Of a stretch of DNA of 29,656 nucleotides, positions 21,636 to 29,656 are shown piece by piece. The position numbers were made by a program, and so were the translations under genes. Numbering within the stretch: the first letter of the stretch is position 1; each line of letters opens with the position of its first letter. Source of the stretch: a virus; the IMG/VR virus record IMGVR_UViG_3300031884_001504, positions 1 to 29,656 of that record. One strand, written 5' to 3'. Under the pieces are notes generated by a model. It ran no database searches. It was not told where the DNA came from and saw nothing but the letters and a program-made list of their open reading frames with translations.

Positions 21636-23774
21636 ATGAAGATTAACGCGACAGAAACGGCAATTGTCGAGCGCAATGGTATTGCATCTGATGGTGCATT
21701 TACTATTCAGTTCAATGCCAAAATGGCTAAGATCCTCAGCGATGGTCTTTACAGCGATAAAATTCAAAGCATCATTCGCGAACTTACCTGCAATGCTATT
21801 GACAGTCATGTTGAAGCCGGCAAGGCAGATGAACCAATCGAAGTCCATCTTCCTACCATTTTTGAACCATGGTTTTATGTGCGAGATTTTGGCGTAGGAC
21901 TTGATCACGAGCAGGTGATTAAGATTTATACCTGCTATGGAGCATCTACAAAAACAAATTCAAATGAATTTATTGGACAGCTTGGGCTAGGCAGCAAGAG
22001 TCCGTTCTCATATGTAGATGCCTTTGACGTTACAGCACGTAAAAACGGCATTGAACGGCAGTATTCAATGTATAAAAATGAAGAGGGCATGCCTAGCGTT
22101 GCTCTTTTGCACGAATCTTCTACAACAGAACCCAACGGCATTACTGTCAAAATGCCTGTCATTAATGGGGATTACAACCGATTTATTGACAAAGCCAGGC
22201 AGGTATTTCGCTGGCTGTCAGTTAAGCCTCTTGTAACAGGTGTTAGTGAGTTTTCTGTTATGCCTGTTGAAAACATGTGGGAAGGTGATGGGTGGGCTGT
22301 TCGTCGCAAGAGTATTGACAGCTACTACAATTCAAGTGCTAATTTTGCTGTTGCACTTATGGGAAAAGTTGCATACCCTATTGCAAGTAATAGTATTTCA
22401 AATCTAACCGATGTGCAGCGAGCTGCGTTGTCGTTACCTATCACGTTGACGTTTGATATTGGCGAACTTGACGTGGCCGCCAGTCGTGAAGCACTTGGCT
22501 ATAATGCCTATACTCAACAAAATATCAAAAACAAGCTTGATGTAGTGGTGCGCGAGATTGGTAAGGTATTTGAGGAAAAGGTTTCTAACGCCAAAACTGA
22601 ATGGGAGGCACGAGAGCTCTTTGGAAGGATTTTTGATCGAAGCACTGGCTTTCGTCATGAACTGGAAACAATTTATGGCAAACAAGGTCTAAATTGGCGA
22701 GGAATCGTAATTAAAAACAATTATATCGAACTTGATACCAGTGAGCTATGGGATAAAAGTATTACTCCCGGAGTATACAGTTTTCTTGGTGGTTACAAGA
22801 ACCTGCGACAGTTCACCTATCATGATAAAATTGCTTTTCGGTGTTCCAGCCAGATTCGGATTGTATTTGATGACATGCCTGTTGGCGGCAAAAACCGCAT
22901 GAAATATTTGCGTGAATGTGTAGGCCCTGATCCGGATATCTTCTATTTGGAACCAAGCCCGCTCAAAACTGTTGAAGAAGTCGCTGCAATGCTTGGTAAT
23001 GCACCTTACACGTTTACCAGTATGCTTCCTAAGAAGCCGGCTGAAAAGCGGGAACGTGTGCACATGCTGCGGTTTACTGGTTATGATAAAGCAAAGAAGG
23101 CTTGGGCGCCCGTTGATATTGAAATTGATGACGGCGGATTTTATGTGCAACTGTCACATTACGATGTGATGGACGGTGAGCAGGTTCATAGCAATTTTGA
23201 GAGCACAATTCAATGGGCACAAAAATGCGGAATTATCTCAAGCGATACTGTCATTTATGCTCCTCGATATGGATTGAAGAATAAAGTTGCTGAACACGAC
23301 GATTGGGTTGAATTTTTTGGCTGGTTGCGTAATCAAATCACGCAGAAGCTCAGTGTAAAAGTTGCACAAATCGCCGCAGACAGTCATGAATATAGGCAAT
23401 TTACCGCAAATATGCGTGACAAAACGCTTTGGCAGTCGCATATGCAACTTGTCACAGCCAACAGCCTGTTTGCCAGGTTTAGATCAGCAATGATGCTGCT
23501 TGAAGCGAAACATCAACAAGCAGATAAAAACGAAGCACTTGTTTCTCTAGCACTACGGTTTGGGCATGATACCAACAAAGTTCCGCCAAGCGAAAATGTC
23601 CATCAACTGTGGGAAATGATCAAACAAGTTTATCCTATGTTGCCATTGGCACTAGATCGGTATGGCTATTCAGCATATGGCAATAATCAGCACGTTATCA
23701 ACTATATCAACATGGTTGATAAAATGACTGAAGTTTCTATAGAAACAGCAGTGTCAGACGTAATTAACGCTTGA
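21636..23774 (+). CDS. rIIA: RIIA-like protein with GHKL ATPase domain
   Basis: The roughly 712-residue protein carries a GHKL (Hsp90/histidine-kinase/MutL-type) nucleotide fold near its N-terminus: IRELTCNAIDSH (Glu and Asn of the N-box), VRDFGVGLD (G1, DxGxG) and GQLGLGSKSPF (G2). In T4, RIIA is a membrane-associated protein needed to overcome exclusion by the lambda Rex system. AAGGAT precedes two ATGs (21633 and 21636); the second has better spacing. It has its own promoter, and the rIIB promoter overlaps its TGA. The C-terminal half, as in other RIIA homologues, has no recognised motif. The rIIA-rIIB order is the same as in T4-like phages. Confidence 0.9.
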   Translation: MKINATETAIVERNGIASDGAFTIQFNAKMAKILSDGLYSDKIQSIIRELTCNAIDSHVEAGKADEPIEVHLPTIFEPWFYVRDFGVGLDHEQVIKIYTCYGASTKTNSNEFIGQLGLGSKSPFSYVDAFDVTARKNGIERQYSMYKNEEGMPSVALLHESSTTEPNGITVKMPVINGDYNRFIDKARQVFRWLSVKPLVTGVSEFSVMPVENMWEGDGWAVRRKSIDSYYNSSANFAVALMGKVAYPIASNSISNLTDVQRAALSLPITLTFDIGELDVAASREALGYNAYTQQNIKNKLDVVVREIGKVFEEKVSNAKTEWEARELFGRIFDRSTGFRHELETIYGKQGLNWRGIVIKNNYIELDTSELWDKSITPGVYSFLGGYKNLRQFTYHDKIAFRCSSQIRIVFDDMPVGGKNRMKYLRECVGPDPDIFYLEPSPLKTVEEVAAMLGNAPYTFTSMLPKKPAEKRERVHMLRFTGYDKAKKAWAPVDIEIDDGGFYVQLSHYDVMDGEQVHSNFESTIQWAQKCGIISSDTVIYAPRYGLKNKVAEHDDWVEFFGWLRNQITQKLSVKVAQIAADSHEYRQFTANMRDKTLWQSHMQLVTANSLFARFRSAMMLLEAKHQQADKNEALVSLALRFGHDTNKVPPSENVHQLWEMIKQVYPMLPLALDRYGYSAYGNNQHVINYINMVDKMTEVSIETAVSDVINA

Positions 23775-23798
23775 CATTAACATAAACACTGCTACACT
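23771..23798 (+). promoter_or_regulatory. rIIB promoter overlapping the rIIA stop
   Basis: TTGACA (23771-23776), 16-nt spacer, TACACT (23793-23798). The -35 box contains the rIIA TGA. Transcription would start near 23805, and an AAAGGAG ribosome site lies 9 nt before the rIIB ATG. Confidence 0.65.
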
Positions 23799-23833
23799 TA
23801 CAACGCAACAACAGCTCAAAGGAGAGCAACACA

Positions 23834-24997
23834 ATGACAATTACTGCAAGTATCGTTGGGCCTACGTTTGTTACCGTCATGGTAAACGGACAAACCCATA
23901 CTATCAATTCAGATCATGCGAATTACAATAAAATTCGTGAAGCACTGAAAACCAAAGATCTTGATTTGGTTGAAAAGCTTATTAACGTAGCGAAGGCTGT
24001 AACAAAATACGTAGCTGGGCGAGTTACTGTAGTCGGCGATAAGGTCATGTACGGCGACCATGAAGTCAAAGGCAGTGTTGTGCAGCGCATCATTGCCATG
24101 CTAAATGAAGGATTTGATGCAGAGCCAGTTATCAAGTTTCTTGAAAATCTCATGTCTAATCCATCTAAGCGTGCAGTTGACGAGCTTTACGGCTTCCTAG
24201 AAGCAACATCACTGCCTATTACCGAAGATGGTTGTTTCCTTGCTTACAAGAAGGTAAACAATGATTACATGGATTTCTATACCAGGCGTATTAGCAACAA
24301 GCTAGCAAGTCTTATGTCTCCACAAGAGCTTGCTGCACTACCAGTTACTGTGGGCAATGTCACTACTGAAGTTGTAAATGGTGTAACCACACTAAGTATG
24401 CCTCGCAATCAAGTGGATGACGAGCGTGATCGCACTTGCTCATATGGTCTGCATTTTTGCAGTCTTTCATATTTGCCACATTATCACGGTGGTGCCGGCT
24501 GTGTTCTAATTGTAAAAATTAATCCAGCGGATGTTGTTAGTATTCCATCGGATTACAACAATGCAAAAGGACGCACATGTCGCTATGAAGTAATCGGTGA
24601 ACATACTTCAGAATACTCCGAAGCCTGGACAAAGCCAGTATGGGTAGATTCAACTGATGATCTTGACGATGACATCGGTGAAGATGAAGATGATCAGTTT
24701 GATAATGGATATGATGCTGGCCAGTTAGCTGCTGAAAATGCAAGTAATGCTCTCAGCGCATATGACGCTACACCTCCTTCTGGTAGTTCTACAAGTTTTG
24801 TAAGGGGTTACGTAGAAGGCTATGCCGGTAATTATCGTGTTGACTGGTATGATGTTGGTTATGCAGCAGGTCAAGACGATGTAAATGATTCTAACAGTTA
24901 CGAAGATTTGGTACCAGCTGCATGCGATGACTCAAATCAGTATCGCGAAGGCTATGCAGATGGCTGGCGTGATGCTAAAGTTGAAAAACTAGGTTGA
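23834..24997 (+). CDS. rIIB: RIIB-like protein with acidic, GYxxG-rich C-terminal extension
   Basis: The 387-residue protein contains the RIIB core of marine T4-like phages: LYGFLEATSLPITEDGCFLA, KKVNNDYMDFYTRR, DDERDRTCSYGLHFCSLSYL and the ADVVSIPSDYNNAKGRTCRY segment. In T4, RIIB acts with RIIA against Rex exclusion. After about residue 275 comes an extension not in T4 RIIB: an acidic run (DDLDDDIGEDEDD) and four spaced units of the form GY(D/V/A)xGx (NGYDAGQ, RGYVEGY, VGYAAGQ, EGYADGW). This part looks like a helical repeat. AAAGGAG precedes ATG. It directly precedes the LpxC gene. Confidence 0.88.
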   Translation: MTITASIVGPTFVTVMVNGQTHTINSDHANYNKIREALKTKDLDLVEKLINVAKAVTKYVAGRVTVVGDKVMYGDHEVKGSVVQRIIAMLNEGFDAEPVIKFLENLMSNPSKRAVDELYGFLEATSLPITEDGCFLAYKKVNNDYMDFYTRRISNKLASLMSPQELAALPVTVGNVTTEVVNGVTTLSMPRNQVDDERDRTCSYGLHFCSLSYLPHYHGGAGCVLIVKINPADVVSIPSDYNNAKGRTCRYEVIGEHTSEYSEAWTKPVWVDSTDDLDDDIGEDEDDQFDNGYDAGQLAAENASNALSAYDATPPSGSSTSFVRGYVEGYAGNYRVDWYDVGYAAGQDDVNDSNSYEDLVPAACDDSNQYREGYADGWRDAKVEKLG

Positions 24998-25011
24998 TCC
25001 AAGCAACTGGC

Positions 25012-25908
25012 ATGTCAGACAAAAAACTAATCTGGCATGCCAGTACAATGGTTACTAGACAACAAACTATTAAAAATCCAATATGGTGTTGCGGCAACGG
25101 GTTGCATTCTGGAGAGAATACTAGAGTGCAACTTTGTCCTGCTAAAGAAAATACAGGAATTGTGTTCCATGTTATGGAACATCATGATATCAAAGGAATA
25201 ATTCCTGCTAGTATTTCATCTATAAAATCTGGACAGTTTAGAACTGTTTTACAGAATGGCAACCATTCAGTACAAACTACCGAACACTTGCTTGCAGCAA
25301 TTTCTGCTTTTGGAATTTCAAATTTAATAATCGAAGTATGGGGTAATGAAATACCCATACACAACGGAAGTGCCAATGCATGGACATTGCTTATCGAAAT
25401 GGCAGGAATTGTTGAGCAACAGGAAATAGTTCCAAAAATTCGTATATTGAGGACCATTGAAGTAGATGATAAAAATGGATGGTGTAAATTTATACCTTAT
25501 CCACATTTTGAAATTGAATATCATTTGAACTACACTTGTCAGCCAATTGGTGTTCAACACTTTAAAATTGTACCGAACAAAAAGAATTTTGTAGAACAAA
25601 TAGCAGATGCGAAAACGTTTGGACTGCTATCAGATTATCATATCCTACTTGAAAAAAATCTAAGTAACGGTTCTAATCTGCAAAATACTTTGGTATTTAC
25701 GGAGACAGGACTATTAAATCCACATATGTCTAAATGGGATAACGAACCTGTGCGACATAAAATACTAGATGCTATAGGTGACCTTTCGTTAATTGGAAAA
25801 CCAGTAATTGGAAAATTTATAGGACATCAAAGCGGGCATTGTTTAAATTTAAGATTAGCTGAAAAATTGATCAACAGTAGTTCAAATTGGATGTTGGAAG
25901 ACTGTTAA
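25012..25908 (+). CDS. lpxC: UDP-3-O-acyl-N-acetylglucosamine deacetylase (LpxC)
   Basis: The 298-residue protein (E. coli LpxC has 305) matches the full LpxC fold. It contains GNGLHSGENTRVQLCPA, the zinc-ligand region QTTEHLLAAI (Glu91, His92), IIEVWGNEIPIHNGSA, the ADAKTFGLL segment, RHKILDAIGDL (His249 and Asp253, the other zinc ligands) and GHQSGHCLN (His276, catalytic base). LpxC catalyses the first committed step of lipid A synthesis in the cytoplasm. ATG 25012 is chosen; TTG 24994, overlapping the rIIB stop, and ATG 25048, which best fits the bacterial N-terminus, are alternatives, and none has a strong ribosome site. A 2OG-oxygenase-like gene follows 11 nt later. All active-site residues are present, so activity is plausible. 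Confidence 0.92.
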   Translation: MSDKKLIWHASTMVTRQQTIKNPIWCCGNGLHSGENTRVQLCPAKENTGIVFHVMEHHDIKGIIPASISSIKSGQFRTVLQNGNHSVQTTEHLLAAISAFGISNLIIEVWGNEIPIHNGSANAWTLLIEMAGIVEQQEIVPKIRILRTIEVDDKNGWCKFIPYPHFEIEYHLNYTCQPIGVQHFKIVPNKKNFVEQIADAKTFGLLSDYHILLEKNLSNGSNLQNTLVFTETGLLNPHMSKWDNEPVRHKILDAIGDLSLIGKPVIGKFIGHQSGHCLNLRLAEKLINSSSNWMLEDC

Positions 25909-25919
25909 ATAATTGCGCT

Positions 25920-26486
25920 ATGACTCCTCATCCTGATTATTGTTATAAAACCAATATAAACATAGACAACGCTTTTAAACCAGATTGGGTTCTGCCTGGT
26001 GCCGGTAATGTCAACGGAGTTTGGACATTTAATGCGCAGCAAATATTTCAATCAGAATGGCTGGACTATATGAAAAATATAGGGTATCCGGTTGAGTTTG
26101 TTCTTGTGTTTTATAGACCAGCTGGCTTTCAACATGCAAGTGCGCATGTAGACATTACTGACAAACAAGTTGAAGTAGCTGCATTAAACTGGATCATTGG
26201 CGGTAGAGATAGTGTAATGAAATGGTACCGTGGTGATCAGAAAGATTATGAACTAAGATACACTGAAAACCGTATACCATTTGTTTATATACCTTTTGAT
26301 AGAATTACTGAGCAGCACAGCACTAATATAAATGGTGTAGTAAGTTTAGTACGTGTCGACGTTCCCCACGCAATTTTTTTAGATCATGAACCACGTTGGT
26401 GTATTAGTCTAAGAAATACGCAGCCACGTAGTTCATGGGAAGAAACTGTAGAATTTTTCAAAATACTAAATTTATTAGTGGACTAA
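25920..26486 (+). CDS. Probable Fe(II)/2-oxoglutarate-dependent oxygenase
   Basis: The 188-residue protein has a double-stranded beta-helix layout: ASAHVDIT gives His76-x-Asp78, AALNWIIGGRDSVMKWY is the central strand with the M/W-W-Y pair common in phage oxygenases, RVDVPHAIF gives the distal His150, and RWCISLR places an Arg at +9 (Arg159), the usual 2-oxoglutarate contact. Such enzymes hydroxylate proteins, nucleic acids or small molecules; the target is unknown. The start ATG 25920 lacks a ribosome site and lies 11 nt after lpxC, suggesting coupled translation. The whole fits a viral oxygenase better than a simple cupin. Confidence 0.7.
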   Translation: MTPHPDYCYKTNINIDNAFKPDWVLPGAGNVNGVWTFNAQQIFQSEWLDYMKNIGYPVEFVLVFYRPAGFQHASAHVDITDKQVEVAALNWIIGGRDSVMKWYRGDQKDYELRYTENRIPFVYIPFDRITEQHSTNINGVVSLVRVDVPHAIFLDHEPRWCISLRNTQPRSSWEETVEFFKILNLLVD

Positions 26487-26487
26487 T

Positions 26488-26517
26488 TTGATTTTATCTC
26501 CTTGATAATTTTATAAT
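26488..26517 (+). promoter_or_regulatory. Promoter for the glycosyltransferase gene
   Basis: TTGATT (26488-26493), 18-nt spacer, perfect TATAAT (26512-26517), 29 nt before ATG 26546, which follows AAGGA. Confidence 0.6.
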
Positions 26518-26545
26518 TAATAATGTAAGATTACAAGGATTTAGA

Positions 26546-27259
26546 ATGAATATTGATCAACGTCAATTAGACTACTTGCGCACATTACGTATACATTTTT
26601 GCATACCTTGTTATGGCGGTATGCTAAATGAATGTTTTTTTATTAGCATGCTAAAGTTCATGGCAGCAGCTAATCAATTGCATTTACAATTTACAATTGA
26701 CACAATGGTCAATGAAAGCCTAATTCCCCGAGGGCGTAATAGTTTGGTAGCTAAATTTCTAGCATTTGAACCAAAAAGCACCCACCTTATGTTTATTGAT
26801 AGCGATATCGGGTTTGAGCCAGAAGAAGTGATAAAACTAATGTTAGCTCAGAAAGATGTTGCTGGAGGACTTTATCCAAAAAAGGCTCTTCCGGTGCAGT
26901 ATGTGGTGAACAAAATTCCAAACAGTTCAAAAGAAGGCAATTTAGTTGAAGTTGCTAATCTTGGTACAGGATTTATGTTAATTAAACGTGAAGTTATTGA
27001 AACACTAATTCGTGCAAAACCAGAACTACATTATCAAGATGCGATTGGTCTTGACGAAAAATATTCACCTTATAAATATGCTTTGTTCGATACTCTTATC
27101 GATCCTGTAACAAAGGAGTATTTAAGTGAAGACTATTATTTCTGTAAATTGTGGAGAGAGATGGGAGGAAAAATCTGGGCAGATCTTACCATCAAACTTG
27201 ATCACGCAGGATACTACAAGTTCGGAGGAGATGCAACACAACTTGCTCCTCACCTGTGA
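26546..27259 (+). CDS. GT-A family glycosyltransferase
   Basis: The 237-residue protein begins IHFCIPCYGGMLNECFF and has LMFIDSDIGFEPEEV with the DxD motif Asp85-Ser-Asp87 for metal and nucleotide-sugar binding, preceded by NESLIPRGRNSLVAKFL as in cyanophage-type family members. The end, EDYYFCKLWREMGGKIWADL...DHAGYYKFGGD, is the conserved acceptor side. The acceptor (modified phage DNA base, host glycan or protein) is not given by the sequence. AAGGA lies 7 nt before ATG, and it has its own promoter. Its last 134 bases overlap the endonuclease ORF in another frame, and the tail TQLAPHL after the conserved GGD is short. Confidence 0.85.
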   Translation: MNIDQRQLDYLRTLRIHFCIPCYGGMLNECFFISMLKFMAAANQLHLQFTIDTMVNESLIPRGRNSLVAKFLAFEPKSTHLMFIDSDIGFEPEEVIKLMLAQKDVAGGLYPKKALPVQYVVNKIPNSSKEGNLVEVANLGTGFMLIKREVIETLIRAKPELHYQDAIGLDEKYSPYKYALFDTLIDPVTKEYLSEDYYFCKLWREMGGKIWADLTIKLDHAGYYKFGGDATQLAPHL

Positions 27260-29120
27260 TTGTATTAATTGGGTAATATCAGAAAATACAAAACTAAGAG
27301 TATCATATGATAATTTGAAGAATGGTCCGTTTGGACCATTCTTCAAATACCTTTCTGATTTACTACATACCACAGAACCTAGACAGTTGATGTGGCATGT
27401 TATACACGAAAACATTGCCCCCGCATTATGTAAGTGTGGTTCCCCACGTAAATGGGTTAAAAACAATAATGATTATAGATATACCTGTGGCCCAAAATGT
27501 GCAGGCGCTGAGAAATCTAAAAAGAAACCTAGAAAACCTAAATTTCTAAAAGGATTGTATTATAACGATCCAGATCGACTTGCAGCAGCTTTGAAAAAAC
27601 GTCAGGAAAATAGTTTAGAAAAATATGGCACCGATTGTCCAACAAGCCGGACCGAAGTGTATGAAAAAAGAAAAAAGACAAATCTAGAAAGATATGGAGT
27701 AGAGCATCCATTTCAAAATTTAGAAGTGCAGACTAAGGCTGCAACCACTTTTAAAGAAAATCACAAAAAGGGCAGTGAAAATCATACCAATCTTATAGAT
27801 AAACGAACAAAAACCAGTATTAAACGATATGGCACTGAACATCCTATGCAATCTGATCTGATAAAGGATAAGCAACATGCAACTATGATAGATTTATATG
27901 GCAATTCGCATGCACTATTAGTACCAGAATTGAATAATAAACGTAAAAGGACAAATTTAGAAAAATTTGGTTGTGAAGAAGCTATCGCATCATCAGCAGT
28001 TAGACAGAGTATTTCGACTTCTAATCAAGCCAAATATGGTGTTGATAATTGGACGCAAACTTTATATTCCGATTATACAAAAGAAATATTGTTTGATCCT
28101 TCAAAATTTGAAATAACATTGTCAGGAAAAACATTAGATGAATCGCGAGATTTATTACAGGTATCGTTACGAACAATATTAAATTTTGCATCGAAATACA
28201 GTCTTAGACATATATTCTCTAGAGTTAAAACAACATTAATAGAAGCTAAAATAGACAATCTACTATTTGAACATCTCGGAAATACCGGATATATACGAAA
28301 CAGTAAATCAATAATTCCGCCAAAAGAATTAGACTTCTATATAGACCGTTATAAATTAGCAATTGAAGTCAATAGATTATACTGGCACAGTGAACTAGGT
28401 GGTGCATCACGTGATAGAAATTATCATATAAATAAATGGAAGATTTGCAACGAAAAAAATATCACACTATTACAGTTCAATAGTATCGACATCGAGAATA
28501 ACTGGCATATTGTAGAATCAAAAATAAAAAGGCATATTGGTGTACCAATACAAGTAATAGGTGCAAGAAAACTATCTATACAAGTATTGTCTGATACTAA
28601 AATTGAACGAGAATTCTTAAATCAATGGCACCTACAAGGTGCAACAACTAATCGCAATTTCATCATCGGAGCATATTATGAGAACAATTTAATTGGAATC
28701 AGTACATGGAAATATATTGGTAATAAAGCAGAGTTAGTTAGATTTGCTACAAATATAAATTTCAGTTTTCCAGGTCTACTTTCAAGAATGATTAAACGAT
28801 TTATTCAAGAAACAGGATTTTTTGGAAAACTATTGAGTTATTCTAGTAATAATCACGGTGATGGCAAGGTTTATAGAGCGTGTGGATTTACATGTGACGG
28901 TAATACTGCTCCAGGATATCTTTATACATGTGACTATCTACATCTAGAATCAAGAGTTAAATATCAAAAACACAAATTGCAAAAAATGTTTAATTTGACT
29001 GACGAGCAGATTAAAATGAAATCTGAATGGGAAATTATGCAAGAGCAAGGTTACGATAGAATTTGGGATTCAGGAAACACCAGATGGGTGAAAATAGTAG
29101 GATGTGGTGATGCGCAGTAG
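27126..29120 (+). CDS. Large EDxHD-type homing endonuclease with KYG repeats
   Basis: GTG 27126 has a strong AAAGGAG site 7 nt upstream but lies inside the glycosyltransferase gene; ATG 27231 is an alternative giving 629 residues. The protein has a Cys cluster (LCKCGSPRK, CGPKC), four or five repeats around KYGT/RYGVEHPFQ (residues about 160-320), then a Vsr-like domain: PPKELDFYIDRYKLAIEVN plus RLYWHSE (bases 28320-28395) shows the E-D-H pattern of I-Bth0305I-type enzymes, with a QFNSIDIENNW stretch after it. The C-terminal 200 residues (SYSSNNHGDGKVYRACGF) are a separate domain of unknown role. Freestanding, no intron core seen nearby. Confidence 0.85.
   Translation: MKTIISVNCGERWEEKSGQILPSNLITQDTTSSEEMQHNLLLTCDCINWVISENTKLRVSYDNLKNGPFGPFFKYLSDLLHTTEPRQLMWHVIHENIAPALCKCGSPRKWVKNNNDYRYTCGPKCAGAEKSKKKPRKPKFLKGLYYNDPDRLAAALKKRQENSLEKYGTDCPTSRTEVYEKRKKTNLERYGVEHPFQNLEVQTKAATTFKENHKKGSENHTNLIDKRTKTSIKRYGTEHPMQSDLIKDKQHATMIDLYGNSHALLVPELNNKRKRTNLEKFGCEEAIASSAVRQSISTSNQAKYGVDNWTQTLYSDYTKEILFDPSKFEITLSGKTLDESRDLLQVSLRTILNFASKYSLRHIFSRVKTTLIEAKIDNLLFEHLGNTGYIRNSKSIIPPKELDFYIDRYKLAIEVNRLYWHSELGGASRDRNYHINKWKICNEKNITLLQFNSIDIENNWHIVESKIKRHIGVPIQVIGARKLSIQVLSDTKIEREFLNQWHLQGATTNRNFIIGAYYENNLIGISTWKYIGNKAELVRFATNINFSFPGLLSRMIKRFIQETGFFGKLLSYSSNNHGDGKVYRACGFTCDGNTAPGYLYTCDYLHLESRVKYQKHKLQKMFNLTDEQIKMKSEWEIMQEQGYDRIWDSGNTRWVKIVGCGDAQ
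27313..27348. other. 16-bp perfect palindromic hairpin near the endonuclease start
   Basis: ATTTGAAGAATGGTCC (27313-27328) and GGACCATTCTTCAAAT (27333-27348) pair perfectly around a 4-nt GTTT loop. It begins 54 nt after the glycosyltransferase stop and lies inside the endonuclease ORF, encoding KNGPFGPFFK. No T-tract follows. It could end or process the upstream transcript, or slow translation of the endonuclease. Confidence 0.85.
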
Positions 29121-29144
29121 TTTACCTAACCAAGGCTTTGATCT

Positions 29145-29656
29145 ATGTTTGACTATATTAAAAAATACATTTATGATAACACCACCGTTCATCATCATGA
29201 CACCATATATTATAACAACAATATTGATGGACATTTAGTAGTAGCATCAAAAACCGATACAGAATTACTTGGATACGCGGTATGTGTAATAAAAAATAAT
29301 TTAAAATACACAACTATCCAAAATTATATAGTTCCTCAAAATCTATATTCCTGGGCAAACGATCATGGAAAAACTGCGTTGTCTATCATTAAATCAGTCA
29401 TTAATATTTCCAATGTACCAGTCCTTAGTGATCTAGAGTTAAGTCCTAGTGCCAAAAAATTTTTAGAGCGGTCAATAGATAGTAATCAACTCCGTGCAAA
29501 AACATTCAATCTCACAAATGGCGATGTTACTGCGTATGACCCTAGTATATGGAAACACGATGATACATATAGAGTTTTGATTATGAATGAACACGGAACG
29601 AATCCACATACGAGCAAATTTCCAATCTATGAAGGAACATGGAATTGGTCGCAGTT
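29145..29656 (+). CDS. Hypothetical protein, 3' end beyond window
   Basis: ATG 29145 follows AAGG by about 10 nt and the frame stays open for 170 codons to the right edge. The product starts MFDYIKKYIYDNTTVHHHDT and contains two short strand-rich regions (LLGYAVCVIKNNLKY, VPVLSDLELSPSAKKFLERS). No catalytic motif is seen, and I do not recognise it. It begins 24 nt after the endonuclease stop, on the same strand. Confidence 0.75.
   Translation, partial: MFDYIKKYIYDNTTVHHHDTIYYNNNIDGHLVVASKTDTELLGYAVCVIKNNLKYTTIQNYIVPQNLYSWANDHGKTALSIIKSVINISNVPVLSDLELSPSAKKFLERSIDSNQLRAKTFNLTNGDVTAYDPSIWKHDDTYRVLIMNEHGTNPHTSKFPIYEGTWNWSQ

Overview
The window reads as part of the genome of a large, T4-like (tailed, probably myoviral) bacteriophage infecting a Gram-negative host. 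The reasons are an adjacent rIIA-like/rIIB-like gene pair; many small, tightly packed or overlapping genes (ATGA overlaps, 0-12 nt gaps); four homing endonuclease genes; sigma70-like promoters with 16-18 nt spacing; small families of unknown phage proteins; and auxiliary metabolic genes (dCMP deaminase, Nudix, CYTH phosphatase, radical SAM, PP-loop ATPase, two acetyltransferases, LpxC). LpxC implies a host that makes lipid A. No tRNA gene, CRISPR array or virion structural gene was recognised. The sequence is AT-rich except for the repeat-bearing gene at the left end.

Layout. 1-3.3 kb: a partial repeat protein, a freestanding GIY-YIG endonuclease, a protein matching only the C-terminal half of phage nucleotidyltransferases, and two unknown minus-strand genes. 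3.3-6.2 kb: two paralogous small proteins and a CYTH phosphatase (+), facing a cupin, a GNAT acetyltransferase and an unknown gene (-). 6.2-8.7 kb: two conserved phage small proteins, a radical SAM enzyme and three tandem small ORFs, the last without a start. 8.7-12.5 kb: a phage dnaK split by a group I intron that carries a GIY-YIG endonuclease, then a convergent class I release factor gene with an in-frame UGA. 12.5-16.8 kb: a rightward operon (GNAT with a 15-bp minisatellite, PP-loop ATPase, zinc protein, dCMP deaminase, YdcH-like protein, SGNH hydrolase and unknowns). 16.8-17.9 kb: a minus-strand pair including a probable glycosyltransferase. 17.9-21.6 kb: Nudix hydrolase, membrane protein, Thg1-like 3'-5' polymerase, a convergent GIY-YIG endonuclease, a second Thg1 C-terminal half and small genes. 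21.6-29.7 kb: rIIA, rIIB, LpxC, a likely 2-oxoglutarate oxygenase, a glycosyltransferase, a large EDxHD-type homing endonuclease and the start of one more gene.

How the parts fit. The recognisable functions fall into four groups: nucleotide and RNA metabolism; protein folding and translation (DnaK, release factor, Thg1); envelope or surface chemistry (LpxC, two glycosyltransferases, SGNH hydrolase); and exclusion-related rII proteins. The most unusual points are the UGA at the conserved tryptophan codon of the release factor gene, the duplicated and swapped 3' half of thg1 next to a homing endonuclease, a phage LpxC with all catalytic residues, the intron at a conserved dnaK motif, and a second conserved-looking gene broken by a single UAG. 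Convergent gene pairs are repeatedly separated by a perfect hairpin that contains their stop codons.
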